DNA from: Oerskovia paurometabola | GTDB lineage: Bacteria > Actinomycetota > Actinomycetes > Actinomycetales > Cellulomonadaceae | Assembly (NCBI RefSeq): GCF_016907365.1 | Contig: NZ_JAFBBV010000001.1 | Location: 682,001-746,000 of the forward strand | Reading direction: 5' to 3' | DNA: 64,000 bases | In this document: piece by piece, positions 44,086-55,200 of the stretch | Position numbering within the stretch: position 1 is the stretch's first letter | Layout of the letters: each line of letters starts with the position of its first letter | The notes under the pieces: model-generated | Seen by the model: only the letters and a program-made list of their open reading frames with translations | What the model was told of the DNA's origin: nothing | The model's database searches: none | Position numbers and translations under genes: made by a program

Positions 44086-45771
44086 ATGATGATTCGAAGC
44101 GTGGCGCGCAAGCGCCTGCTCACGGCGGTTGCCCTGGTGACCGGTGTGACGATGTTCGCGGCCGGTTGCTCCAGCTCCGGGGGCGAGAAGAACGAGGGGG
44201 GCGGCGGCGAGAGCAGCCGTGTCCTGAACGTGTGGGCCGGGACGCAGACCCCCATGGTCGCGAACTTCAACCCCTACGCCCCGAACCCCCTGCACGTGAC
44301 CAACGGCGGGATCTACGAGCCGCTCTTCTTCTACAACCGGGCAGAGGCCGGCGACCCGACGCCGCGCCTCGGCGAGTCCTACGAGTGGTCCGAGGACGGC
44401 ACCGAGCTCACCATCAAGATCCGCGAGGGCGTCAAGTGGACCGACGGCGAGCCGTTCACGGTCGAGGACGTCATCTTCTCGTACACCAACGAGACCGCCA
44501 AGCGTGACTACCTCAGCGCGGCCGAGAAGGTCGACGACTCGACGGTCAAGCTGACGTTCAACGGCGCACAGTTCACGGCCGCCGTCCAGATCCTCGGCAC
44601 GACGCTCATGGTGCCCGAGCACATCTACGAGGGCGTCGCCGACAAGATCACGTTCACGAACGACAAGCCGGTCGGCACCGGCCCCTACATCCTCGACACC
44701 ATCTCGGACGCGACGTACACCGTCGTGGCCAACGAGGACTACTGGGGCGAGGCGCCCAAGCTCAAGAAGGTCCGCTACCTGGCCCTCGACAAGAACCAGA
44801 GCGCCCAGGACCTCCTGGCCACGGGCAAGATCGACTGGACGACGATGTTCGTCGCCGACCCGGAGCCCATCACGGGCAAGGGGCAGCTCTCCCTCCTCAA
44901 CACCCCGCAGGACCCGACGACGATCATGTCCTGCATGAACGCCGCGCTCGGCTGCGTGGGCCCCCAGACGGACCTCGCGGTCCGTGAGGCGGTCAACCTG
45001 CTGATCGACCGTGGCGAGATCAACGACAAGGCGTTCTCGGGGCACGCAGCGGTGGCGTCGCCCTCGCTCGCGCTCGTCGGTCGCGACGACCGGTGGATCT
45101 CGCCGGACATCGAGAAGGAGAGCCCGCAGGAGGCCAACGTCGCGGAGGCCGACAAGGTCCTCACGGGCGCCGGCTACACCAAGGGTGCCGACGGCATCTA
45201 CGAGAAGGACGGCCAGAAGCTCGTCGTCGAGCTCATCTCCGTCGAGGGCTGGAGCGACCACAACGCCGCGGGCGACCTGATCGCTCAGCAGGGGATCGAC
45301 GCGGGCGTCCAGATCAACCACGTGAAGATCACGCAGCAGGAGATGTCCGACGCCCGGACCGCCGGCAACTACCAGATGATGATCAGCGGCATCACGGGCA
45401 CCTCGCTCGACGACCCGTTCGCGATCTACCGCCAGTGGCTCACGACCGAGTACACGACGCCGGTGGGCGAGACGATCGAGGCCGGCCGCTTCAACTTCCC
45501 GCGCTACTCGAACCCGCTCGTCGACGACGCGGTGGCCGCAGCCGCCGCCACGAACGACGAAGAGGCCAAGAAGGAGGCGTACGCCACGGTCCAGAAGGAG
45601 ATCGTCCGTGACCTCCCGTACATCGCGCTGGTCGTGAACCCGACCATGTCGTTCGTCAACACGAAGGACTACACGGGCTGGCCCGCCGAGGGTGACATGT
45701 ACGCGTTCCCGCCGTCGTGGGCCACCATCAGCAACGGCGTCATCCTCTCGCAGCTCGAGTCCAACAGCTGA
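44086..45771 (+). CDS. ABC transporter substrate-binding lipoprotein, family 5 (oligopeptide or oligosaccharide)
   Basis: This 561-aa lipoprotein has lipobox FAAGC with Cys28 and a large family-5 binding fold. NGGIYEPLFFYNR is the usual ligand-domain block, and YEWSEDGTELTIKIREGVKW with DGEPFTVEDVIFSY is the diagnostic SBP_bac_5 segment. It binds short peptides or, in many cellulolytic actinobacteria and thermophiles, cello- or xylo-oligosaccharides. I cannot tell which from the sequence. Two ATGs are possible (44086 and 44089); both sit after AAAGGA. It is the first gene of a five-gene operon (44086-49749) with two permeases and two ATPases. Confidence 0.88.
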   Translation: MMIRSVARKRLLTAVALVTGVTMFAAGCSSSGGEKNEGGGGESSRVLNVWAGTQTPMVANFNPYAPNPLHVTNGGIYEPLFFYNRAEAGDPTPRLGESYEWSEDGTELTIKIREGVKWTDGEPFTVEDVIFSYTNETAKRDYLSAAEKVDDSTVKLTFNGAQFTAAVQILGTTLMVPEHIYEGVADKITFTNDKPVGTGPYILDTISDATYTVVANEDYWGEAPKLKKVRYLALDKNQSAQDLLATGKIDWTTMFVADPEPITGKGQLSLLNTPQDPTTIMSCMNAALGCVGPQTDLAVREAVNLLIDRGEINDKAFSGHAAVASPSLALVGRDDRWISPDIEKESPQEANVAEADKVLTGAGYTKGADGIYEKDGQKLVVELISVEGWSDHNAAGDLIAQQGIDAGVQINHVKITQQEMSDARTAGNYQMMISGITGTSLDDPFAIYRQWLTTEYTTPVGETIEAGRFNFPRYSNPLVDDAVAAAAATNDEEAKKEAYATVQKEIVRDLPYIALVVNPTMSFVNTKDYTGWPAEGDMYAFPPSWATISNGVILSQLESNS

Positions 45772-45817
45772 TGTCGTACTGCCGAAGAGGAGCTCGGAGC
45801 CACGAGGAGTCCATCGC

Positions 45818-46813
45818 ATGAGGTATTTCGCACGGCGGATCACGTTCTACGTGGTCACCCTCTGGGCCGCCGTCTCACTCAACTTCATTCTTCCCCGGGC
45901 CATACCCGGTGACCCGAAGCAGATCTACATCGATACGCTTCTGCGGAGGAATGGCGAACTGACTCCTGGGATGCTCAACAGCATCGATCTCCTCTTCGGC
46001 AGTGACGACGCATCGCTCTGGGACCAGTACCTCGCCTACTGGGGGAACCTCTTCAAGGGTGACTTCGGTACCTCGGTGGTCTACTTCCCGGCAACCGTCG
46101 ACCAGCTGATCGGCGAGGCCCTCCCCTGGACGGTGGGCCTCGTCGGGCTGGCGACGATCATCGCCTTCCTCCTGGGCGTCGGTGGCGGCGCCTGGGTCGG
46201 GTGGAAGCGCGGGACCTGGGTCGACCACATCATCCCCGCGTCGACCTTCCTCCAGGCCGTGCCCTACTTCTGGCTCGCTCTGGTCTTGATCTCGGTCTTC
46301 TCGGTGTCGCTGGGCTGGTTCCCCATCGTCGGTGCCTACGACATCTTCATGTTCGACAACGGCCCCGAGTGGTCGTGGGAGTTCATCGGCAGCGTGATCT
46401 ACCACGGCACCCTGCCCGCCATCACGATCGTCCTGTCCGCGATGGGCGGGTGGCTCCTCGGGATGCGCAACATGATGGTGTCCACCCTCGCCGAGGACTA
46501 CGTCACCACGGCCGAGGCCAAGGGGCTGCGCCCCATGCGCGTCGCCACGACCTACGCGACCCGCAACGCGGTCCTGCCGTCGGTCACAGGGTTCGGCATC
46601 GCGCTGGGCTTCGTCGTCGCAGGGTCCGTGGTCATGGAGCAGGCGTTCAGCTACCCCGGGATCGGCAAGCTGCTCTTCACGGCGGTCCAGGCCAAGGACT
46701 ACGCCCTCATGCAGGGAGCGTTCCTGGTGATCACCGTCGTGGTGCTTGCCGCGAACTTCCTCATGGACCTGATCAACGGCATCATCGACCCGAGGACGCG
46801 CAACAATGGCTGA
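45818..46813 (+). CDS. ABC transporter permease, DppB-type
   Basis: This 331-aa membrane protein is the first permease of the family-5 importer. It starts with RYFARRITFYVVTLWAAVSL, the typical signal-anchor-like helix of DppB/OppB permeases, then a periplasmic loop with IPGDP, and has about six helices in all. The EAA loop reads TTAEAKGLRPMRVATTYATR. The ATG at 45818 is preceded by GAGGAGTCC. A long second periplasmic segment is typical for the group with oligosaccharide-type ligands, which weakly favours a sugar. It overlaps the next permease by 8 bases. Confidence 0.9.
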   Translation: MRYFARRITFYVVTLWAAVSLNFILPRAIPGDPKQIYIDTLLRRNGELTPGMLNSIDLLFGSDDASLWDQYLAYWGNLFKGDFGTSVVYFPATVDQLIGEALPWTVGLVGLATIIAFLLGVGGGAWVGWKRGTWVDHIIPASTFLQAVPYFWLALVLISVFSVSLGWFPIVGAYDIFMFDNGPEWSWEFIGSVIYHGTLPAITIVLSAMGGWLLGMRNMMVSTLAEDYVTTAEAKGLRPMRVATTYATRNAVLPSVTGFGIALGFVVAGSVVMEQAFSYPGIGKLLFTAVQAKDYALMQGAFLVITVVVLAANFLMDLINGIIDPRTRNNG

Positions 46814-47948
46814 CGACATCCGTGACGCCGAGACCGTCACCCCGGCTGCCGACGCCGCCCCGGCCAGCTCGGTCGTGGTCGACGGACTTCCCGCCCGCAA
46901 CGAGACGCGCGGGCTCGTGCCCGACGTCCCGATCGCGTCGCCGGAGTCGGTCGTCGCCGGCGAGCCCGTCCAGACCAGCGCCGCGCCCAAGCGAGGCCTG
47001 CGGGCCATGCTTCCTCGCCGCTCCGGCAAGCTCGTCGTCGGTCTCGTCCTGACGCTCGGCATCGTCCTCTTCTCGGTCCTGGCGCCGCTCTTCAGCCAGA
47101 GCCCGACCTCGACCAAGAACGCGCAGTACCTCCCGCCGAGCTCCGAGCACCTGCTCGGCACCAACAACATCGGCGTGGACATCTTCGCCCAGGTCGCTCA
47201 CGGTGGCATGGGGTCCCTCACGGTCGGTCTGCTCGCAGGTGTCATCGCGATGGTCCTGTCCCTGGCGTTCGGCATCATCGCCGGCTACGTGGGCGGCTGG
47301 ACCAACGAGATCCTCTCGTTCATCACGAACATCATGCTCGTGATCCCGGGGCTGCCGCTCATCATCGTGATCTCGGCCTACCTCGAGTCCCGCTCGCTCC
47401 TGCTCATCGCCCTGATCCTCGGTATCACGGGGTGGGCCGGAGCCGCGATCGTGCTCCGCGCCCAGGCCCGGTCGCTGCGCAGCCGTGACTACGTGTACGC
47501 AGCGAAGGTCGCGGGCGAGAAGGCGCCCCGGATCATCCTGGTCGAGATCCTGCCGAACCTGCTCCCGCTGCTCGCGGCGAACTTCCTGGGTGCCGTGATC
47601 CTCGCGATCCTCAGCGAGGCCGGGCTCTCCTACCTGGGCCTGGGCCCCTCGGGGTCGGTCACGTGGGGCACGATCCTCAACGAGGCCAGCACCCAGAACG
47701 CGATGGCCTACGGACGGTGGTGGTGGTTCGTGCCGCCGGGCCTGCTGATCGCGCTGTTCGGCTGCGGTCTCGCGCTGATCAACTTCAGCATCGACGAGAT
47801 CATCAACCCCAAGCTCCGGACGGCCCCTGCGGCTGTGAAGAACGTCCGGCTCGCCCAGAAGAAGCGTGGGAAGCGCGGAGCAACCCCGTCGGCGAAGCGT
47901 CCGCCGGTCGAGGTCTCGGCCCGCCACGACGAGAAGGTGGAAGCATGA
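46806..47948 (+). CDS. ABC transporter permease, DppC-type
   Basis: This 380-aa membrane protein is the second permease. A 75-residue cytoplasmic N-terminus rich in Ala/Pro/Glu precedes the first helix (KLVVGLVLTLGIVLFSVLAP), then PPSSEHLLGTNNIGVDIFAQV, the usual DppC motif before the core, and four or five more helices. The EAA loop YAAKVAGEKAPRIILVEILP is clear. The C-terminal tail (about 40 residues) is strongly basic. It overlaps the upstream permease by 8 nt and the next ATPase by 4 nt. It pairs with the DppB-type protein to form the channel. Confidence 0.9.
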   Translation: MADDIRDAETVTPAADAAPASSVVVDGLPARNETRGLVPDVPIASPESVVAGEPVQTSAAPKRGLRAMLPRRSGKLVVGLVLTLGIVLFSVLAPLFSQSPTSTKNAQYLPPSSEHLLGTNNIGVDIFAQVAHGGMGSLTVGLLAGVIAMVLSLAFGIIAGYVGGWTNEILSFITNIMLVIPGLPLIIVISAYLESRSLLLIALILGITGWAGAAIVLRAQARSLRSRDYVYAAKVAGEKAPRIILVEILPNLLPLLAANFLGAVILAILSEAGLSYLGLGPSGSVTWGTILNEASTQNAMAYGRWWWFVPPGLLIALFGCGLALINFSIDEIINPKLRTAPAAVKNVRLAQKKRGKRGATPSAKRPPVEVSARHDEKVEA

Positions 47949-48861
47949 GCACGCCGACCCTGACCTCCAGGCCCGCCGGGAACGCCGGAGCCGCGGCCGA
48001 CGCCGTCCCCGTCCTGACCGCAAAGAACGTCTCGATCGAGTACCAGGTCAGTCCCGTGGTCCGGGCCGTCAAGGACGTGTCACTGACGCTCCACCGTGGC
48101 GAGATCCTCGGCCTGGCCGGGGAGTCCGGGTGCGGCAAGACGACGCTGGCGTACGGCCTCAACCAGCTCCTCAAGCCACCCGCGCTCCGCACGAGCGGGG
48201 AGATCGTCCTGCACGACAAGGACGGTCACGACATCGACGTGGCAGCCCTGACGGGGGACGCGCTCCGCGCGTTCCGGTGGGACAAGGTCTCCATGGTCTT
48301 CCAGGGGGCGATGAACTCCCTGAACCCGGTCATCAGCATCAAGGCCCAGCTCTTCGACGTCCTCGACACCCACCGTCGGGGGATGTCCAAGAAGGAGAAG
48401 GTCGCTCGCAGTCGCGAGCTTCTCGAGCTGGTCGGCGTGGACCCGAACCGTCTGAACAGCTACGCCCACGAGCTCTCGGGCGGCATGCGTCAGCGCGTCA
48501 TGATCGCGATGGCGCTCGCGCTGAACCCGCAGGTCATGATCATGGACGAGCCGACGACCGCCCTCGACGTGGTCGTCCAGCGCGGGATCCTCCGCGAGAT
48601 CATGCGCCTGCGTGAGCAGTTCGGTTTCGCAGTCGTCTTCATCACGCACGACCTGCCCATGCTCCTGGAGATCAGCGACCGCATCGCGGTCATGCTCCAG
48701 GGCGAGATCGTCGAGCTGAACACCTCCGAGGAGATCTACCGCGCACCTGCGCACGAGTACACGCGCAAGCTGCTGGCATCGTTCCCCAGCCTGACGGGGG
48801 AGCGCGGGGCGTTCGTCCGGTCCGGCGAAGGCTCGGGAGACAACACGGGAGAGGTGGCCTG

Positions 48862-48862
<1 letters not shown>
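47945..48862 (+). CDS. ABC transporter ATP-binding protein, DppD-type
   Basis: This 305-aa ATPase has Walker A GESGCGKTT, Q-loop MVFQGAMNSLNPV, signature LSGGMRQR, Walker B VMIMDEPTTALDVV and switch His in FITHDLPM. It lacks the long C-terminal oligopeptide/dipeptide transporter extension with the Fe-S cysteine cluster that some DppD proteins have. The ATG overlaps the DppC-type stop (ATGA) and its own stop shares one base with the start of the next gene (TGATG). It probably acts with the DppF-type ATPase as a heterodimer. Confidence 0.92.
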
Positions 48863-49749
<887 letters not shown>

Positions 49750-49792
49750 GGCGGCTCGACCAGGCGGTGTCGGCGCGAGCAGGCGACCGACG

Positions 49793-49836
49793 CACGAGTG
49801 ACGGCTCCGGGCCACGGCCCGGGGCCGTCACTCGTG
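49793..49836 (+). terminator. Hairpin after the ABC importer operon
   Basis: CACGAGTGACGGC (49793-49805) pairs with GCCGTCACTCGTG (49824-49836) over 13 bp, enclosing a CCGGGCC/GGCCCGG stem. It lies 43 bp after the last ATPase gene. Confidence 0.7.
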
Positions 49837-49909
49837 TGCCGGGGCGGGAGACCGGCGTGAGGGGTCGCCGCGCCGCCCGACGGCGCCAGACACCCCCTAG
49901 AGTCGGGAC

Positions 49910-51496
49910 GTGCCCTCCCGGAACCTGCGCGTCGCGCCCCCCACCGCCACCGTCCTGCCCGCGGTCGACCCCGTCCTGAGCGCGCTCGCCGCGCTGCGGG
50001 CCGAGATGGAGATCCCCGCAGAGTTCCCCCGGCCGGCCCTCGACGAGGCGGCTGAGGCCGCACGACGTGACGTCACGGACGGGCGCGCCGACCAGCGTGA
50101 CGTGCCGTTCGTGACGATCGATCCGCCCGGGTCGATGGACCTCGACCAGGCGCTCCACCTCGAGAGCCGCCCCGGCGGCTACCTCGTGCGGTACGCGATC
50201 GCCGACCTCGCGGTCTTCGTGACCCCGGGCGGCGCCCTCGACGCCGAGGTGAACGAGCGGGGGATGACGCTCTACGGCCCCGACGAGCGCACTCCTCTGC
50301 ATCCTGCGGTCCTGTCCGAGGCCGCCGCGAGCCTTCTGCCGGACGCGGACCGGGCCGCCGCCGTCTGGCACGTGGAGCTCGACGAGCGGGGCGAGATCAC
50401 GTCCGCCCGGGTCGAGCGCGCCCTCGTGCGCAGCACCGCGCGGCTGACGTACGAGGAGGTTCAGGCGCGTCTCGACGCGGGGGAGGCGGGCGAGATGCTC
50501 GACCTGTTGCCCGAGATCGGGCTGCTGCGCGAGGCACGCGAGCGCGAGCGGGGTGGGGTGTCCCTCAACGTTCCTGAGCAGGACGTCGTGGCGCACGAGG
50601 ACGGGACGTTCGGGCTCGAGTTCCGAGCAACCCTCCCGGTCGAGGGGTGGAACGCGCAGGTCTCGCTGCTGACCGGCATCGCCGCCGCGCGGATCATGCG
50701 GTCGGGCGGGGTGGGGATCTTCCGGACGCTCCCGGCGGCAGACCCGCGTGACCTGGCGCGCCTGCGCCGCACGGCGGGCGCGCTCGGCATCGACTGGCCT
50801 CAGGACCAGTCCTACGGTGAGCTGCTCGCCGCGCTCGACTCGGCGACGTCACGGCACGCGGCCTTCCTCAACGAGGCGACGTCGCTGTTCCGTGGCGCGT
50901 CGTACGTCCCGTTCGGTGGCACGGGACAGCCGGCGGGCGTGCCCGACGACGTCGCGCACGCCGCGATCGCCGCCGAGTACGCGCACGTGACCGCGCCGCT
51001 GCGGCGCCTGGTCGACCGCTACGGGACCGAGATCTGCCTGGCCCTGTGCGCGGGCGAGGACGTGCCGACCTGGGTGCGCGACGCCCTGCCGGGACTGCCG
51101 CGCACCATGGCCAGGACCGGCCAGCGTGCCGGGTCGTACGAGCGGGCGAGCGTGGACATCATCGAGGCGGCGCTCCTCATGGGGCGGGTCGGGGAGGTGC
51201 TCGACGCCGTGGTCGTCGACGTCGAGAACGACGAGGAGCGAGGCCGTCGTGCGGCCAAGGCTGCGGAGCGGGCGGCGAAGGAGACTGCGGCGGTCACGCC
51301 GGCGTCCGAGGCCACCCCCGGCGGTCCCGCACCGGCGTCCGACGACCGGCACCTCGTGCGGGGCCAGGTCGTGATCGCCGAGCCCGCGGTCCGGGCGAGC
51401 GTCGAGGGTGCCGACCTGCCGCTGGGCGACCCGGTGCGGGTCAGGGTGCGCGAGGCGTCGATCGAACGTCGTCGGGTCGACTTCGAGCTCGCCTGA
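49910..51496 (+). CDS. RNB-domain ribonuclease (RNase II/R family)
   Basis: This 528-aa protein has the RNB catalytic core: VTIDPPGSMDLDQALHL with Asp71, Asp77 and Asp79 at the metal-binding positions, LVRYAIADLAVFV, and later AEYAHVTAPLRRLVDRY, the family's closing segment. It would be a 3'-to-5' exoribonuclease. Compared with RNase R, it is short: the N-terminal cold-shock domains are reduced to about 60 residues and the C-terminal S1 domain is small, after a Lys/Ala-rich linker. Actinobacteria have such compact RNB proteins. The GTG at 49910 lacks a strong ribosome site. It is followed by the sterol-carrier-family gene after 35 bp. Confidence 0.86.
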   Translation: MPSRNLRVAPPTATVLPAVDPVLSALAALRAEMEIPAEFPRPALDEAAEAARRDVTDGRADQRDVPFVTIDPPGSMDLDQALHLESRPGGYLVRYAIADLAVFVTPGGALDAEVNERGMTLYGPDERTPLHPAVLSEAAASLLPDADRAAAVWHVELDERGEITSARVERALVRSTARLTYEEVQARLDAGEAGEMLDLLPEIGLLREARERERGGVSLNVPEQDVVAHEDGTFGLEFRATLPVEGWNAQVSLLTGIAAARIMRSGGVGIFRTLPAADPRDLARLRRTAGALGIDWPQDQSYGELLAALDSATSRHAAFLNEATSLFRGASYVPFGGTGQPAGVPDDVAHAAIAAEYAHVTAPLRRLVDRYGTEICLALCAGEDVPTWVRDALPGLPRTMARTGQRAGSYERASVDIIEAALLMGRVGEVLDAVVVDVENDEERGRRAAKAAERAAKETAAVTPASEATPGGPAPASDDRHLVRGQVVIAEPAVRASVEGADLPLGDPVRVRVREASIERRRVDFELA

Positions 51497-51531
51497 GGGG
51501 TCGGGTCCGTCGAGTGCGTGAGGATGGACCC

Positions 51532-51909
51532 ATGCCTCCTCGTCGCCGCACCGACCCGGCCGTCGGCCGCACCGCTCTCGCCGTCTGGCAGGACGGTGCC
51601 GCCGGCCGCCCCGAGATCACGACCGCCGTCCGCTTCACGCTCGAAGAGTTGGCCGAGGTAGCCCCCGGCCACGCCGTCGAGGTCAGGGTGCCCCCGTACG
51701 GAGCGGTCCAGGCGGTCGAGGGCCCGAAGCACACCCGCGGGACCCCGCCCAACGTCGTCGAGACCGACCCCGAGACGTGGCTCGGCCTCGTGACCGGGGC
51801 GGTCGACTGGGCCGAGGCCGTCGCCGACGGTCGCATCAGCGCCTCGGGCGAACGGTCGGACATCTCGTCGCTGCTGCCGTTGCAGGCCGCGCGCCGCCGC
51901 GACCGGTAG
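51532..51909 (+). CDS. Sterol carrier family protein
   Basis: This 125-aa protein matches the small actinobacterial 'sterol carrier family' proteins found near purF: TAVRFTLEELAEVAPGHAVEVR, PPYGAVQAVEGPKHTRGTPPNVVE (20 of these residues are the most conserved), and SASGERSDISSLLPL at the end. Despite the name, lipid binding has not been shown for this small form to my knowledge. No signal peptide. The ATG at 51532 follows an AGGATGG ribosome site. It lies 35 bp behind the RNB gene on the same strand and may be co-transcribed with it. Confidence 0.8.
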   Translation: MPPRRRTDPAVGRTALAVWQDGAAGRPEITTAVRFTLEELAEVAPGHAVEVRVPPYGAVQAVEGPKHTRGTPPNVVETDPETWLGLVTGAVDWAEAVADGRISASGERSDISSLLPLQAARRRDR

Positions 51910-52002
51910 GCCACCCTCGACGCGCAGCCGCCCCGCACCGGCTGCCGTCGCCCTCGGCACCGGCTGCCGCCGCCCTCGGGCGAGAGCGAGGGCCCTTCGA
52001 AG

Positions 52003-52031
52003 TTCGCAGTGTCTGCATCGTGAGATAGCGT
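52003..52031 (+). promoter_or_regulatory. Candidate promoter for the secreted nuclease
   Basis: TTCGCA (52003-52008) and TAGCGT (52026-52031) are spaced 17 bp. Transcription would begin near 52038, giving about 220 nt of untranslated leader. The rest of the 348-bp gap 51910-52257 has no gene; it has an imperfect tandem CGGCTGCCG(T/C)CGCCCTCGG repeat at about 51939-51980. Confidence 0.5.
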
Positions 52032-52257
52032 GCGAGGCGAACGGGCGACGGTGCCCGTCGACCGGTCCGCGCACGACGACGTCGCGCACCCCGGCCGGAG
52101 GGTGCCGTCCGCCTGGGAGACGTGGTCGTTCGACCGGTGGAGACCGGCCGGACACCACGTGTTCATCAGCCTGCTGTTGGATTCCAGAGCCTGCACCCGC
52201 GCCACCCGCGCCGAGGCGGGCGCGCCGGGAACCCGGCCACGACACGAAGGAGTCAGC

Positions 52258-55200
52258 GTGATCGGTAGTCACCACCAGTCCCGACGCAGGAGAGGTGTGG
52301 TCGCGGCCACCCTCTCGGCGTCGCTCGTCGCCACGGCGGCGCTCAGCACGGTAGCCGCAGGGACGGCATCTGCTGCGGTCGACGGCTCGTCCGTCGTCAT
52401 CAACGAGGCGTACCTCAACGGCGGGAGCGCCAGCGCCCCCTACCTCAACAAGTTCGTCGAGCTCTACAACCCCACGGCTGCGGACATCGACCTCACGGGC
52501 TGGTCGGTCCAGTACCGGTCCGCGACGGGCACGGGCGCCTCGAACGGCGTCGTCCCGCTCACGGGCAAGATCAAGGCGGGCGGCTACTACCTGGTGCAGG
52601 GCGCCTCGAACGGCGCCAACGGCGCCGCGCTCCCGACGCCCGACGCGACCGGCACCATCGCGCCGCAGGGCCAGAACGGGACGCTCGCCCTGGTCAGGTC
52701 GGCCTCGGCGATCACGATCACGCCCGGCTCCGTCGTGGGCAACCCGCAGGTCGTGGACCTGCTGGGCTACGGCACGTCCAACACGTTCGAGGCCGCGGCG
52801 GCTCCCGCGGGAACGGCCAACACCGTGCCGGGCTCGCTCAACCGCGCGGCCGGCGCGGACACGGACGACAACTCCAAGGACTTCGCGGTCAGCAGCACGG
52901 TCACGCCGCAGAACAGCGGCGGCGGCTCAGGACCCGGCCCCGACCCGGAGCCCGGCGCAGCGAAGACCATCGCCGAGATCCAGGGCACGGGTGACGCGAG
53001 CCCCCTCGTGGGCCAGACCGTCACGACGCGCGGCGTCGTGACCGCGACCTACCCCTCGGGCGGCTTCGACGGTCTCTACATCCAGACGGCCGGCTCGGGG
53101 GGCGACCTGGACCTCGCGACGCACACCGCGTCGGACGGCCTCTTCGTGTACTCGAAGGCTGCGGCGACGGCGCTGCAGGTCGGCCAGCACGTCGAGGTCA
53201 CGGGCGTGGTCTCGGAGTACTTCGGGCTGACGCAGGTCACGCCCGCGGCGACCGGCTGGAAGGTCCTGACGGACCCGGCCGAGGTCGTCAAGCCCGCGAA
53301 CGTCGCGTACCCCGCGACCGCCGCGGACCGCGAGAAGCTCGAGGGCATGCTCGTCCAGCCCGCCGGCGACTACGTCGTCGCCGACAACTACGACACGAAC
53401 TACTACGGTTCGGTCGTCCTGGCGAGCGGCACCGAGCCGCTGCGGCAGCCCACGTCGGTCGGCCGTCCGGGCAGCGCGGAGGCCGCGGCCGCGGTCGCCG
53501 ACGCGAACGCCCGCCGCGTCAACCTCGACGACGGGGCGACGACGAACTTCAACAACGCCGCGAACAAGGCCAAGCCGTTGCCGTACCTGACCGGCGGCGC
53601 GCCGGTGCGCGTCGGCGCGCTCGCGACGTTCACGTCGCCCGTGGTCCTCGACTACCGGTTCGACGGCTGGAACTTCCAGCCCGTCACGGAGCTCACCCCG
53701 GCCAACGCGGCCGCGGTCCAGCCCGCGACGTTCGCGAACACGCGCACGGACGCCCCGGAGGCCGTGGGCGGCGACGTGACCGTGGCGACGTTCAACGTCC
53801 TGAACTACTTCACCACGACGGGCGACCAGCTCAGCGGGTGCCAGTTCTACACGGACCGCGAGGGCAACCCGATCACGGTGCGCACGGGCTGCGACGCCCG
53901 CGGTGCGGCGAACGCGGCGAACCTGCAACGTCAGGAGACCAAGATCGTCGCGGCGATCAACGCCCTGGACGCGGACGTCGTCTCGCTCGAGGAGATCGAG
54001 AACTCCAAGGCGTTCGGCAAGAACCGTGACGCCGCGCTCTCGACGCTCACGGACCGCCTCAACGCCGCGGCCGGTGCCGGGACCTGGGCCTTTGTGCCCT
54101 CGCCCGCGACGCTGCCCGCGTCCGAGGACGTCATCCGCACGGCGTTCATCTACCGTCCGGCGGCCGTCGAGCCCGTGGGGGCCTCGGTCGTCCACGACGT
54201 CGCGGCCTTCGACAACGCGCGTGAGCCGCTCGCCCAGACCTTCCGGGTCGCCGGGGGCGAGGCCTCGACGGACTTCGTCGTCATCGCGAACCACTTCAAG
54301 TCCAAGGGCTCGGGCTCGGGGGCGGACGCCGACCAGGGCGACGGGCAGGGCGCGTCGAACGCGTCGCGCGTCAAGCAGGCCACGGCGCTCGTGACGTTCG
54401 CCGACCAGGTCTCGTCGGCTGCGGGCACCGACAAGGTGCTGCTCGCGGGCGACTTCAACGCCTACGCCCAGGAGGACCCGATCAAGGTCCTCACGGACGC
54501 GGGCTACGTCGACCTGGGCCCGACGACGGGCAAGGAGACGTACCTGTTCGACGGCCTCGTCGGCTCGCTCGACCACGTGCTCGCATCGCCCGGCGCCGCG
54601 AACGCGGTCACGGACACCGACATCTGGAACATCAACTCGGTCGAGCCCATCGCGAACGAGTACAGCCGCTTCAACTACAACGTCTCGAACCTGTACGACA
54701 CCACGGCGTTCCGCTCGTCCGACCACGACCCGATCGTCGTCGGCCTCGAGCTGGGCGGCGAGGAGCCGGGCGGGGTCAAGGAGCTCGACCTGCTCGCGAT
54801 CAACGACTTCCACGGTCGCATCGACGCGAACACCGTCGCGTTCGCCGGGACGGTCGAGCAGCTGCGCGCCGCCAACCCGGCGGGTACCGCGTTCCTCTCG
54901 GTCGGTGACAACATCGGCGCCTCGCTGTTCGCGTCGGCGCTGCAGGACGACCAGCCGACGATCGACGTGCTCAACGCCCTGGACCTGTCCGCCTCCGCGG
55001 TGGGCAACCACGAGTTCGACAAGGGCTTCGCGGACCTGACCGGGCGCGTGAGCGACGCGGCCGACTGGTCCTACCTGGGGGCCAACGTCTACGCCAAGGG
55101 CACCACGAACCCGGCCCTGCCGGAGTACGCGGTGATCGACGTCGACGGGGTCAAGGTCGGCGTCATCGGCGCCGTGACCGAGGAGACCCCGACGCTCGTG

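Noticed and set aside
51910..52257. Small ORFs upstream of the secreted nuclease
   Set aside because: No ribosome sites or recognisable sequence; the region looks like a promoter and untranslated leader.
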